This document shows, in pieces, positions 47,924 to 58,422 of a DNA stretch of 64,000 bases; position 1 is the first letter of the stretch; the number at the start of each line of letters is the position of its first letter. The notes under the pieces were generated by a model. That model was not told the DNA's origin, did no database searches, and worked only from the letters and a program-made list of their open reading frames with translations. Position numbers and translations under genes: made by a program. Source of the stretch: Coptis chinensis (taxonomy: Eukaryota > Streptophyta > Magnoliopsida > Ranunculales > Ranunculaceae); NCBI GenBank assembly GCA_015680905.1, contig CM027380.1, positions 36,882,001 to 36,946,000 on the forward strand, given 5' to 3'.

Positions 47924-49850
47924 TGTCACAGCCCGAATTTCTAAACAATTAAAAAAAATGAATATTTAAAATATAAATATCTCAAACATCACTCGGTTCA
48001 ATTGTCTAAAAACTCAGGCTATGACGGGGTGGATACAAGACATGTCAAAACCTAAAACCCACATCATAAAAGAATCTTAACAACAAAAATAATCTCCAAA
48101 ATTCTCTTTATTACTTTATAAAAAGGCCATCTTCCGTCCCAATAAAACATCAAATAAACTCTCTGAATAACATTCTTAAATATCTTATTCTCATGTCATG
48201 CTAAAAATGTAAACTACGTTATTACATCCTTTCAATAAGAATCAGACCTAATAAAGAACTAACGGGCTGCTCCAGGCATGAATCCCAATCACACGCCGCG
48301 ATTCCACTGCCTTCCACCTATGTTCCCAATAACACACCCACGTTACCAAAACAAAGCAAACATGGGTCAGCAAAATGGAATTTGCTGGTATGAGTAGACT
48401 AACCACATATAAACATTATCATACTTTAATTATTCAAACAATCACGTTATATTTTCCCATAACTTAATCATTCTCAGCTTGGAAGATAGGTAGTTTCGTC
48501 ATTTCAACCGGCATAGTTTCTTCCCAAGCAAAACTTTCATTATATTAACTCATTCTAATGACTCGTTTTAATATCTAAATCATTGAATTAAAACTTACCG
48601 ATATCCACTGCTGTATAAAGGTAGGACCGCGTCCCTACACAAAATGTTATTAAGTCCTACCCTCCTGCAAAAGAAAGTTAAAACTTCTATATAACATATG
48701 TAGATATTATATTAGGTATTCAAAAGTAAGCCCAAACACACTTGCATAATCAAATCAATACCACTAACCCGCAAGGCGAATACCTTAGTTCCTCTCTAGG
48801 GCAGTCCAAACAATCTGGTCATTCATGGCACATTCAATGAATACCCATATTTTAACGCTAACGGGCCATTTATGGCACATTAAATAAATGTCCACCTAAC
48901 ATATGACATCAACAGTTATAAAACTCAATTCCAAAACTTGAGGCGTGGAGAATTCTAAAAGAGTGCAGTAAATTTTGTTTACGCATTATAGCACTTTATT
49001 ACATATATTATTTCAGAGAACGAAAAAGTATCTTGATTCATGTATTTGGTTTACGCGTTATTAATTAGATTAATGTCTAAGTGTCATAACGTTGCATATC
49101 ATAAAAACTGAAATATCACATAGTAAGTAATACACATACACACGTATATATAAAGGTCTTAGCCTAAAACCAAACATGCTAATAGCCCTAGACCTATCTT
49201 AATAACCCAAATCATAATCCGAGTTAAAAGATCAAATTGGGTTAACTGGTCAAAGTCAACCTTAGTCAAAAGTCAACTCTGGTCAAAGTCAAAGTCGACC
49301 TTCCAAGGGTCAACCAGCCCCAAACTCCTCTAACCCAAAAGCCCAAAGTCAAAGGCCCAAAGTCTAATTGGTTTCGACCCAAGCCAATGTGGTCTGACCC
49401 AAGAACAAAATAGAACCTGGCCCAACCCACAGTATCACAGTATTACAGTTCGACAGTTCTATATCAAATTTTATAGTTTTAAGCTTTAACAACACTACAT
49501 ATTTCCACCGAAAAGAAATCGACAGTAACAAGGATTTTATAAACTAAAAATCCATAAAATATCTACTCACCTGCAGCGCTCTCCGATTATCAGCCAGCTA
49601 CAAGAAAAAACTTCCTTTTCTTCTTTCAGAAAAATCCCGTTTTTTTGTCTAAAACTCTCGCTATGTGTTTCCCTAAAAACTCTATTCTGTTTCCTTTCTG
49701 TTAAAAACAAAACCCCCGAAATAGGGAAGAAAGTTTATCCCATAAACCCACGTCTCCTATTTCCACTAACATTTATCCTATTTTATTTTATCTATTATCT
49801 ATTATTATTATTATTAGGAAAATAAAAGAAATAAAACACGGGGTGTTATA
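47924..49850 (-). repeat. 5' LTR of element IV (1927 bp, internally deleted)
   Basis: Collinear with 43407-46063 except for a deletion after cctggcccaaccca (about 49430). The joint is filled by a short run with repeated cagtatcacagtattacag, suggesting repair after a break. Confidence 0.88.
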
Positions 49851-49854
49851 TTAA

Positions 49855-51296
49855 TGATTTACTTCCTTCTTTCAACAGAGCTACAATACACCATTTTTTG
49901 CATGACGAGAACTGTCACGCAGATAGCTTAGCGTACCTAGCCACTCAGGCACCGAACTGTGCCCCTAGACAACTGACCATTGAAGTGGTCGACCGACCAG
50001 CTTACCAAGCGGACTATGTCTTAGCAATCAGTGACCTGTGCCCACTCTCTGGAGATCAGATGAGTCAAACATGGATGCAGCCTATTATACAATACATCCA
50101 GCACGGCAAACTCCCAGATGAGCGTGTCAGGGCCAGGAAGATTCCGCACCAGGCACGTAGCTATTGTTTAGTTAATGACAAGTTATTTCTCAAGTCTGCT
50201 GGGGGACCTCATCTGCGATGTATCAGTCCAGAGCAAGGTTAGTTAATTTTTGCTGAGATTCATGAAGGAGAGTGTGGAAACCATGCTGGAGGTCACTCAT
50301 TGGCCCATAAGGCGATCTCCCAAGGATACTTCTGGCCCCGTATGCAGATCGATGCCAAAACGTATGTCTTCAAGTGTGTCAAATGTCAAACATTTGGGCA
50401 CAATATCATTCAGCCAGCCCGCGAACTGATCAACATCGCGAGCCCTTGGCCGTTCCACATGTGGGGCATGGACATTATGGGACCATTCATCCCTCAGAAG
50501 AGCACCGGCTTCCGCTTTGTCTTGGCTGCCACCGATTATTTCACTAAATTGGGTGAAGCAATTCCGTTGGCACACGTTAAAGAATCACATGTCAGGAATT
50601 TCATTTGGACTCATATCATCACCAGATTTGGCTTACCACACACACTGGTGATGGACAATGGTTCCCAATTCAAGGGCAAAAGCGAATGAGAGTTCCTAGC
50701 CAAGTGGAAGATCGTTCATGCATTCTCCACTCCCCAAGATGCGCTCAAAGCAATGGACGGTAGGAAGCCGACAATAAAAACCATTTTAGAGAATTTGAAG
50801 AAAAAGATTGAAAAGAACAAAAGTCAATGGCCAAACCATTTCGAGAACATACTATGGGCTCACCGCGCGCACAACTCGTTCCAAAGACAGTGAATCACCA
50901 TTCTCCTTATGTTATGGCGCGAAAGTCGCCATCCCCACCGAAATGACAATCACGACAACTCGATCTGAACTTGTTGAATCAGGTCATAATGACTCAGTAC
51001 TAGCTCGAGAGGTCGATCTGCTGGAAGAGCGACGCGACCTAGCAGCTATCAAAGTAGCATCTTACCAACAGATCCTAAAGCGGTCCTACAACAAACGAGT
51101 ACATCCTCGATCTTTTCAACCTGGAGATCTAGTATTGAAAAAAACTCAAGATGATTCTAAACTAGCACCAACGTGGGAAAGTCCCTACATAGTGGAATGC
51201 GTCGTTGGCAATGGAGCGTATTGGATTAAAACCCATGAGGGGAAGTTATTGCCACGGCCGTGGAACATGTACTTGTTAAAGAAGTTTTACCATTAG
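49855..51296 (+). pseudogene. Second RNase H end and integrase of Tat element III
   Basis: Resumes after the nested element with HDENCHADSLAYLATQ (end of RNase H). Then comes the linker, the integrase zinc finger (H...HAGGHSLAHKA, CVKCQTFG) and the integrase core (WGMDIMGPFIPQKSTGFRFV, ATDYFTKLGEAIPL, TLVMDNGSQFKGK). A TGA at 50687-50689 and frame changes near 50735-50800 remove the last part of the core. The C-terminus is open at 50808-51296 (SFQPGDLVLKKTQDDSKLAP, ending PRPWNMYLLKKFYH). A second stop (TAG near 50241) lies before the zinc finger. Confidence 0.87.
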
Positions 51297-51447
51297 TTTC
51301 ATAATGTTTTGTAATTTAGGTTTCCATTTGCTACAAATTCAAGTGTAAGATACTCAAGATTGTTATTATAATCTACGGTATTTACTCGCATCTCCAAGCC
51401 ACGCCACTCACACCGCAAGCACCATCAGTACATATGCACGGACAACA

Positions 51448-51720
51448 GGCTCATAGCCTCTCCGAGTCTCGCTAATTGAGGACCTATACTCCTAGAATCA
51501 ACTCGGCGAAACGCTCAGGGGAGCACCATACCGGGGGGCTACACACGCTCCAGCGGCGAACGCCTCGGGAGCTTACGGGGCTCATAGCCTCTCCGAGTCT
51601 CGCTAGTTGAGGACCTACACTCCTAGGATCAACTCATCGAGAACGCTCTCAGGAGCAACACACCCTCAGAAGTTGGTAGGGTCATGAACCCCCTAAGTCT
51701 GAACTAAACGAACACTTACA
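51448..51720 (+). repeat. Tandem repeat after pol of Tat element III
   Basis: A unit of about 131 bp starting ggctcatagcctctccgagt occurs at 51448 and 51579, with a third, weaker partial copy near 51679. Same position relative to pol as the repeat in element I. Confidence 0.78.
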
Positions 51721-52199
51721 TCTCCCAGATCGCTCTCCCGAGCGATACTACACAAACATAACGCTTTACGAGAGAGTACATCTCAGAAACAAGCCCAATA
51801 AACAGAGTAATAGCTACAAGCAGTCAAGCAAAAGATAACACTAAGCATACATTTACCACAAAGCTACACCACCAGTTTCAAATAACCAGTTCTAACCCAC
51901 CGATCTGCTTGGTTTACCCAGAAAATCCAGATCGGATCGGTGAACAAAAAGGGAAAAAGTTAACGAACTGCCACTTTCGTGGACACCAGTTCTCTGTATC
52001 AATAAAGGCGAACTGCTCAGGCAAGCCTGAAAACACAGCTCTAATGTTTAACCCTCGTAGGGGCAAAGACCAGACATAATCACTATCGAATGACCCAAAA
52101 TTCTTACCAAGACAAAGAAGAGAAATCATCATCACGGAGCTGCAACCACATGTTTGTCCTAAGGAGCAGTGTTGGTTGAAGGAACGTGCCTCGCAGCCC

Positions 52200-53340
52200 G
52201 CAGAACAACGCGCATACCCGTCCCTTGAGCCACGTCTGCCTTTTTTAGCTAACAGTACGTCTCGTCCAGCTTGGCATACTCGCTACAAGCCGTGGTATAT
52301 GCACTTTGAGCTTTACGAGCAACCCCCTGACATCGCTTAGCGTACTCAGTGACTTCCGCTACCTCCATTTGCACCTCAGCCATTCGCGGCGACCCGGTTT
52401 AAGCGTTCTCATCGCCCAGAAGCGGTGCCGCCGTCATCGCCTCCAGCTTCCTCTTGTCAGCCCCCCAGGCAGCTCGCAAGCATCCCAGCTCGACTCGGGA
52501 GTTGACGTCAGTATCAGCACGTTGCACAGCGTTCTTCAGCTTATCATACCCAGTCAAAAACTACAAGGACAAATTTATAATCAGAATCACTTAAGAAACA
52601 AAGCGGCAAAGCTGACAGAGAAACACTCACCAAACAACTAGCCATGTCCATGGTCCCCAGCAGCGTCTCCATATCTTCGTCCTCGACTTCAGCTTTATCC
52701 CCGTCTAACATGATCCCCTTCAGCAGACTCGTCGCTATAGGTGCCGAGTGGAAGCTGCAGTCAGAACGCTTTACAGCACGCTTCTTCCCCGTTCTACCCA
52801 CATAGTAGAATTCGCTCCCCACGTCCACGACACGAGGGAGCGAACTCCCACTAGCGACGTGTCGACCTAGCCCCAGGTCGTCGCTTCCATCAGCATCCCA
52901 ATGGGAGCTTTCCGCTCGCTGCGGCGACCTGAACACAATACCGGCAGTCGAGCGACCTGATCTTTTGGATCGCTTGCTCTTCTTGCCCCCAGACGCCACA
53001 GCTTTCCTTTTGCCACGGTCCCCATGCACATGGGGACGGAACTCCATCTCCTCCATGAGCAAAGGGGAACTCTCTCTTACACTCCCTTCTCCCCTGACGT
53101 ACGGAAAGCACCGAGCCATAAGCGAAGCTAAACACAGAAAACAAAAGAACGTTGGTTAGAGCGGCCAGTAACCTTTACATTCATGATCTAAAAGAAGAAA
53201 AGAGAAACGTACCTGAGTAAACGGGAAAGGAAAGCGAAACAGAAGCAAGAGGGAAAAGAAGCAGCCGCAGCAGGAAGAACAAAAAGAGCAAATACCGCTG
53301 CTCTCCCAAGACCAGTCATATTTATACCCACGAAACGTCT
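52200..53340 (-). CDS. Short antisense gene of Tat element III with its own promoter-like region
   Basis: On the - strand a TATA box (TATAAATA, 53319-53326) is followed by a leader with a donor (CTCAG|GTACG, about 53214) and an acceptor (gtttag, about 53128) just before ATG 53119. The main exon (to about 52631) reads MARCFPYVRGEG, a basic patch (GGKKSKRSKRSGRS), FYYVGRTGKKRAVKRSDCSF and HSAPIATSLLKGIMLDGD, then GTMDMASCLVS and a donor. Sequence from about 52561 down continues GYDKLKNAV and looks like a coiled coil. The block RSDCSF...LDGD has a clear relative at 54600-54700 (RSDCSYKSAPIAACLLEG), so this is a shortened duplicate of the neighbouring antisense gene that lacks the GNxWRL domain. 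Confidence 0.6.
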
Positions 53341-53959
53341 CTTCCCAAGGCACACCATTATGGCATCGAGACACCAAACGCCAGCCAACCTGGTAGCCAT
53401 CATTTCATATCGCTTGACCGCCCATATTCCGACCGTGCCCGCGCCGCGCTCTATAGCTTCAGCCGCTCGAATCTGAAGCGCCTTGGCGTCCTCATAGAGA
53501 TGAGTGACCTACACCGTTTAGATCGCAACAGTATGCATATGCTTACAAACGCAAACATTCTTATCATACACCAGACTAAGTGTAGAAAGCAAGGGCAGCA
53601 AAATTCGCATTCATAAAAGAAGCGACTTGACGACATCGAGGGGCCTTGAGTTCCGCAGACTAACCATCTTTCGGCGAGAATACTCGGAAATCCGGCCTGT
53701 TAGTCACTAGTTATCATAGTCAATGGAATAGTAGAAAAAAAAACAAAAAACGAGCGGCCCAGGTCAACCCAGGAAACCAACTCTATTGTTTACGGCCAGA
53801 GGCCCATTACAAACACTAACAACAAGACTTCCTAGACAATATCATCAAGATCTCCTCCAAGAGCGACATTCAAAATGGAGACAGAGTTCGGATCACCAGA
53901 AGACGCCACAACTGCCTCAGCGGCGACCACGTTGAGCTTCGCCCGGACCCACGGTCGCT

Positions 53960-56124
53960 TTCACTCACCACACCGAAAGGGGAGAAGGCACGCAAAGAAA
54001 GCGATTACCCGGCACCTTCGGGCGGTTAGCGCCGAGTTCTCCCGAAGTTCGGCGTTCCCGCTCCTCCTGCAGGTCGTCCAGCTTTTTCTCCAGTTCCTCC
54101 ACCTCAACACGGATGGTGAGATAGGCCTCTTTCGCTTGCAGGGTGGAAGTCTTACACCGTTCAGCATAGGTGTTCGCCGCGACTAGCTGGCCCCTCAATG
54201 CTTCCACCTCATGCTTCAGCTCGATCGACTCATGCACTGCAGCGGTCTTCTCCAGGGTCAGGGCAGTGAGTTGGGGCCTCAGCGCATCCAGTTCTGTCTT
54301 CTCAGCTTGTTGCACAGCTCGCAGATTCGACAGCTCGTCCCTCAGCGACTCAACCTCCACCTTCTCCAGGTCAGTGATCTGCGCGGCCGTCTTCAGCTTA
54401 TGGTACCCAGGGATCAACTGCGACAACTCGCACAACATATCACATTATTATCAAACAACAGCATGTAACACCATAACACAGTCAAGTAGAGCGCAAAGGT
54501 TACTTACCAGATACATCGCCTTATCCATCCCCCTCAAGTTTGACTCCAGCTCCTTAGCATCCAGGTCCTTCCTATCACCATCCAGGGTCATCCCCTCCAG
54601 CAAGCAAGCAGCTATGGGTGCGGACTTGTAGCTGCAGTCCGACCTCCTCACATAGTGCTTCTTCCCAGTCACCTCGTCTATGTATATCAGGTTGCGCTCC
54701 AGCTCGTCCTTTCCAGTACTGGAGTGCCCCTTACCAGTCTCTCTCGCACCAACCTTTCCCTTCATCTTGCCAGAGGGATCTCCAACAACCCTGGGTTGAG
54801 CGACCTCCGAGGCGTCCTCACCTAGGACGCTGAAGTCGGGCATCGATCTCGCCCTCGAGTTGCGAGCCGCCCTTCCCCCAGTTCGCACTTCACCACCCAG
54901 GGCGCTCTCAGCCACCCTCGCAAACTTTGCAGGTCGAGACTCCGGGATGTCGAAGAGAACGTCCTCCACATCGAACGAAGCGTCCTCTCGGCCCCTCCCC
55001 GCTCTAGACGCAGAGGCCCCAGCACTTCCAATGGGTCGCTTCACCCCGGCACGACCTCAATGCATGTCTTCCCTCGTAACCAGGTCACTCCTACCCCTCT
55101 CCATTACAGGTTTCTTCGACGTCTTCCCGCTCACTTTCTTCCGAGCTCTGGCCTTTTGCACTTGCCTTTTCTCCCTAATTGCGGGTCCCCCACACTCTTC
55201 AAATAAATGAGCAACTTCCGGTAGCTTTGCCTGTTTCTCAGCTCGCGTCAGCCTAGCGAACTTCTCGATCACCTGCCGGCTCGACCCCCTTTTCAAGTGA
55301 ATATCTGCATAAGCAACAAGACAACAGTTTCAGTATAAGTGCAACCAAAGCAAGTTTGATATCATTAGATAAGCACTGGTACCCACCAGTGAAGTCGCAT
55401 ATTTTATTGTCCACACTGAACCCGCTAGCACAGTAGCTTCCTACAAGAAGCAGCGGTCGTTTGTCCCACGACTCTTTACTTTTACCATCCGTAACGGCTC
55501 GGGCCAGTAGCTTCGAGTTTGCAAGCTAAAGTTCAGCGACCTAGATCGCTTTACGAGGTAGTGCTCGATAACATCAGCGACCTCGATTCGGTACTCACCG
55601 CTGGCGTTCAATAGGTCAAAAACCTTGAACAATCGCCACGTGTTACCCACAAACCGAACAAGCGCTTTGCCACAGCGGTTCAGGAACTCACAAACCAGCT
55701 TGGAGAACGGTATCGTCATGGACGCCCTCAGCTGCCCCTCACAGATGATCACCCCATGATTTGGTGGGGTGTACCTATCGCTATAAACAAAGAGCGTTAA
55801 ATTCGCTCATGGATCTCCGGACCGCTTTACGGTTATCCCATTTTTCTCTCGGATATGGGGCGCCTCAAAGCATGTCCGTCCCGCGACTCTAGGCGGATCG
55901 CTTCGAAGACGACCCTCACAGCAACTTTGAAGTGCTAGCCAAAGCCTTCTGACGCAGCGGTCGAGCCGCATCTTCCTCAATACTAGCCCTCTAAACCGCC
56001 TCATCTTCATCATCACCCTCAACCACCCCACACACACGACTCATCTTTCTCATCATCTTCGTCATCCCAGCCAGAAAAACTTTACGGACCTCATTAGGCC
56101 GAAGGTGTCATCGGAGTCGGACAT
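53960..56124 (-). CDS. Long antisense gene of Tat element III (function unknown)
   Basis: An ATG at 56124 opens MSDSDDTFGLM but the frame is soon lost. 55441-55752 holds a globular domain (GQLRASMTIPFSKL, FVGNTWRLFKVFDLL, EVADVIEHYLVKRSRSL). 55057-55296 is basic (RKKVSGKTSKKPVMERGRSD). 54451-55044 reads FDVEDVLFDIPESRPAKFAR and KKHYVRRSDCSYKSAPIAA. 53965-54438 is a long coiled coil (EKVEVESLRDELSNLRAVQQ, ALRGQLVAANTYAERC). This order (globular, basic, coiled coil) matches the antisense gene of element I, though sequence identity is low. It lies between pol and the 3' LTR, opposite to pol. Intron positions between blocks are inferred. Confidence 0.62.
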
Positions 56125-56627
56125 TTTTCTTCTAACCCTAACAGGTCTAGCTACTAAATCACCAACAGGGTGTCCTAACAACTCTAGAACAGAGGCTAAG
56201 CACGAAACAAGAAGCAGAGTTTCAACAATGGCAGAAAACTAACCTGAAGGATGATGCGGTAATGAAGTAGTGTCTACCAGACGAAGCAGCCAAATGAAGT
56301 TTCAAAAGAGCCAGCGAAGTTTTTGAGCAACCGCCCCTCCAGTTTCCAAGGCATCATGATTACACCCCATCCCTAACTGCCCACGACTTCCAACCAACTG
56401 TCCTGTCTTTTCACATTCCGAAAAAATGGGGCGGCATGTTTTCTCTGCAGAATCGCCAGATCCATCGCGTCTTTGAACACGCGTCAAACGTTTGCACCCA
56501 CCAGCTCACATGGTTAACATGAGCCGTTCCTCACAGATCATTGGAAATTTCCACCTCTAGCATGTTCCACGCTACAAGCCCCGATCTCTCTCGGTAGGTC
56601 GTTTTCACAACCTCCGAGGAGGGGCAT

Positions 56628-57156
56628 TAATAGGGAGTAATATTCTCTATCCAGCACGCACATAACATGGTGGAATGACACATCGACCTGTGGATCCAGG
56701 TTGCATCCATGAGCTAATAGAATGATACTAACAGGTCGCAGTATCACGCAAACTACGCTAGGAAAGTGACTCAGATACCCCTTCCAGAAGCAATCATGAC
56801 TAAAAGTGTACTTGCACATATCTTGGCCGTCAGCCACTGGTCACGGCCGCAAGCTACTTATACAGATTGACACTCCACATCATTACAGCAGACCTATGAG
56901 GACAGTTCTCACATGTTACCCTGATCTCCACCCCTCGTTTGGGATACCCTTTACACGTGGTGGGCAAGGATACACTCTTAAGATCTATAAATACTTCTCC
57001 AATGAACTACGCCAGACCTGATTCTACTCCCCCCCAAAAAAACCCAAGAGCCAGATACATAGGCAGTTCGCTCTCAAGACGAACTCGGTCCATCCAATAA
57101 CCTATTCCAGTCCCCCATTGACTGTTTGTAAGGGAAAGCTAAACCACACCTTTACA
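56628..57156 (+). repeat. 3' LTR of Tat element III
   Basis: 529 bp copy of 38623-39160. Its first bases read TAATAGGGAG instead of TGTAGGGGAG, and it shows several substitutions and small deletions. Confidence 0.9.
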
Positions 57157-58422
57157 GCACCCTTGTCTTTTAGCTCATTATCAGACAAGTTCAGCTTTGT
57201 GAGCGACTGCTTTGATGCAATACAAGCAGCTAAAGCAGGAACAGCTTCAGCAGTGATTTCATTTCCAGCCATGTCTAGTACTTTGAGTGATGGAGCAAAT
57301 TCTTGAAGTGCATTCGCAATAGCAATTGCTCCATCATCTTCAAAATTCAGATAGCTTACGTATATCTCAACAAGCCCTACATGAGAAAAAAGAGATTTAC
57401 TGAGAGCTACACCAGCCTCCACATCAAACATGTCCTTTAGATCAAGCTTCTTCAAATTAGTACAAGTCCTTAGCGCCTCAATCAGGGCAAGTCCTCCTTC
57501 AGAACCAACCCTTGTAGAGGAGCACCTGAAATCTTCTAAAGCTGGAGATCGTTTAACAGCCTCAGAAATAGCAATAGCTCCCTCATCTCCTGTCATATTA
57601 TTATGAAAATGCAAAACTTTAAGCTTCTTCGTAGAAGGAATCAACTCGTAAACTGCTTGTGCAGCTTCCTCATAGATGCCGTTACTCTCCAAATAGAGCT
57701 CCTCCAAGCTCCCTTGAGATTTCAGGAGAGCCCCAAATGCCCGCACACTTCTCACCCAAGGCATTTTCTGAAAGATTCAGATACCTCAAAACACAATCTT
57801 CCAGGGCTGAGGAGAATATTCTCATGACTTCAAGAGCTTCTTCCTCTGGCTTTCCTGCAACAATATCTGACATGTCTACTTCCTTCAGCTGATCTTTAAG
57901 AGATAGCAAGATGGGCTCCGCAACACGAGCTGCATCAACTGAAAAGCTTCTATTGCTAAAACATATTTTAGTGTATGGATTCTCCTCAGCAAGTGGTCTC
58001 AGAAGCTCCTCAGCTTCCTCTGCTTCGATGTTAGCTCGCTTTCCCTTAGATATATAAAAAACCGTCTTCAGAGTACTAGGAATGTCCTTGTCTACAGAAA
58101 CTTCTCTGTCGACAATTTGTGGACCTCGTTTAAGAACTTCCATCATAAGCTTACTGGACTCCTTGGCATAAAGTTGCACTGCAGAACTTCCATCGCCATC
58201 GGGCTCCCTCTCATAGTGTTCATTTGCTGCGGCAAAAGCTGTGTCTTCAATATGTTTAGCATTCTACTCAGCCTCTTCCTTGTTCAAAAGACCATATCTC
58301 TTGGAGAAAATTGACGGTGTGGAAAGATTATTTACAATCCGCTCCACAAGCACCACTCTTGTACTCTGGCTAGGTGGCCACAGTTTGATTGAAATTGAGC
58401 GTTGGAAATTTGGTGTCTCCAT

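Larger units (their letters stand above)
43407..49850 (-). mobile_element. Nested gag-only LTR retrotransposon with very long LTRs (element IV)
   Basis: TSD TTAAT (43402-43406 and 49851-49855). LTRs are 43407-46063 (2657 bp) and 47924-49850 (1927 bp), beginning TGTCACAGCCC and ending GGGGTGTTATA. The interior is only about 1.86 kb. The - strand primer-binding site TGGTATCAGAGCTTAGG (about 47903-47920) sits beside the right LTR and matches tRNA-iMet. The interior holds gag near that end. At the other end a stub reads LESRDEI on the - strand (46080-46105), resembling the C-terminus of chromovirus pol. Most pol is deleted, giving a non-autonomous derivative of a gypsy chromovirus-like element. 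It is inserted in RNase H of Tat element III in the opposite orientation. Confidence 0.88.
38623..57156 (+). mobile_element. Ty3/gypsy LTR retrotransposon, Tat lineage (element III)
   Basis: Target duplication GCACC at 38618-38622 and 57157-57161. LTRs are 38623-39160 and 56628-57156. After the left LTR comes TTGGCGCCGTCTGTGG (primer-binding site); before the right LTR, the purine tract gaggaggggca. Coding order on +: gag, protease, RT, RNase H, second RNase H (interrupted by nested element IV), integrase, tandem repeats, then antisense genes. Without the nested insertion it is about 12.1 kb. Left and right LTRs show scattered substitutions, so the insertion is not very recent. It lies in an exon of the RanGAP pseudogene. 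Confidence 0.93.
38078..58422 (-). pseudogene. RANGAP: Ran GTPase-activating protein (WPP-domain RanGAP), split by an 18.5-kb retrotransposon
   Basis: Plant RanGAP stimulates GTP hydrolysis by Ran and is anchored at the nuclear envelope by its N-terminal WPP domain. The - strand reads: ATG at 58422, WPP domain (SIKLWPPSQSTRVVLVER, HYEREPDGDGSSAVQLYAKE), leucine-rich repeats (LNLSENALGEK, SLEELYLESNGIYEEAAQ, SLKVLDMAGNEITAEAVPAL, LTKLNLSDNELKDKGA) to 57157. The reading resumes at 38622 (AILICKALEGHNQLKEVDMS), then a short intron 38342-38550, then the exon 38341-38078 with KGAGVM, KFKLLEINGNFIFEEGIDEL and the acidic tail ending QNLEVNQED. Lesions: in-frame TAG in the WPP domain near 58267 (KEEAE*NAKH), a 2-bp deletion near 57751 (ALGEK to VRAFGALL), and the element inserted in coding sequence with TSD GCACC. 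It cannot encode a full RanGAP. Confidence 0.92.
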
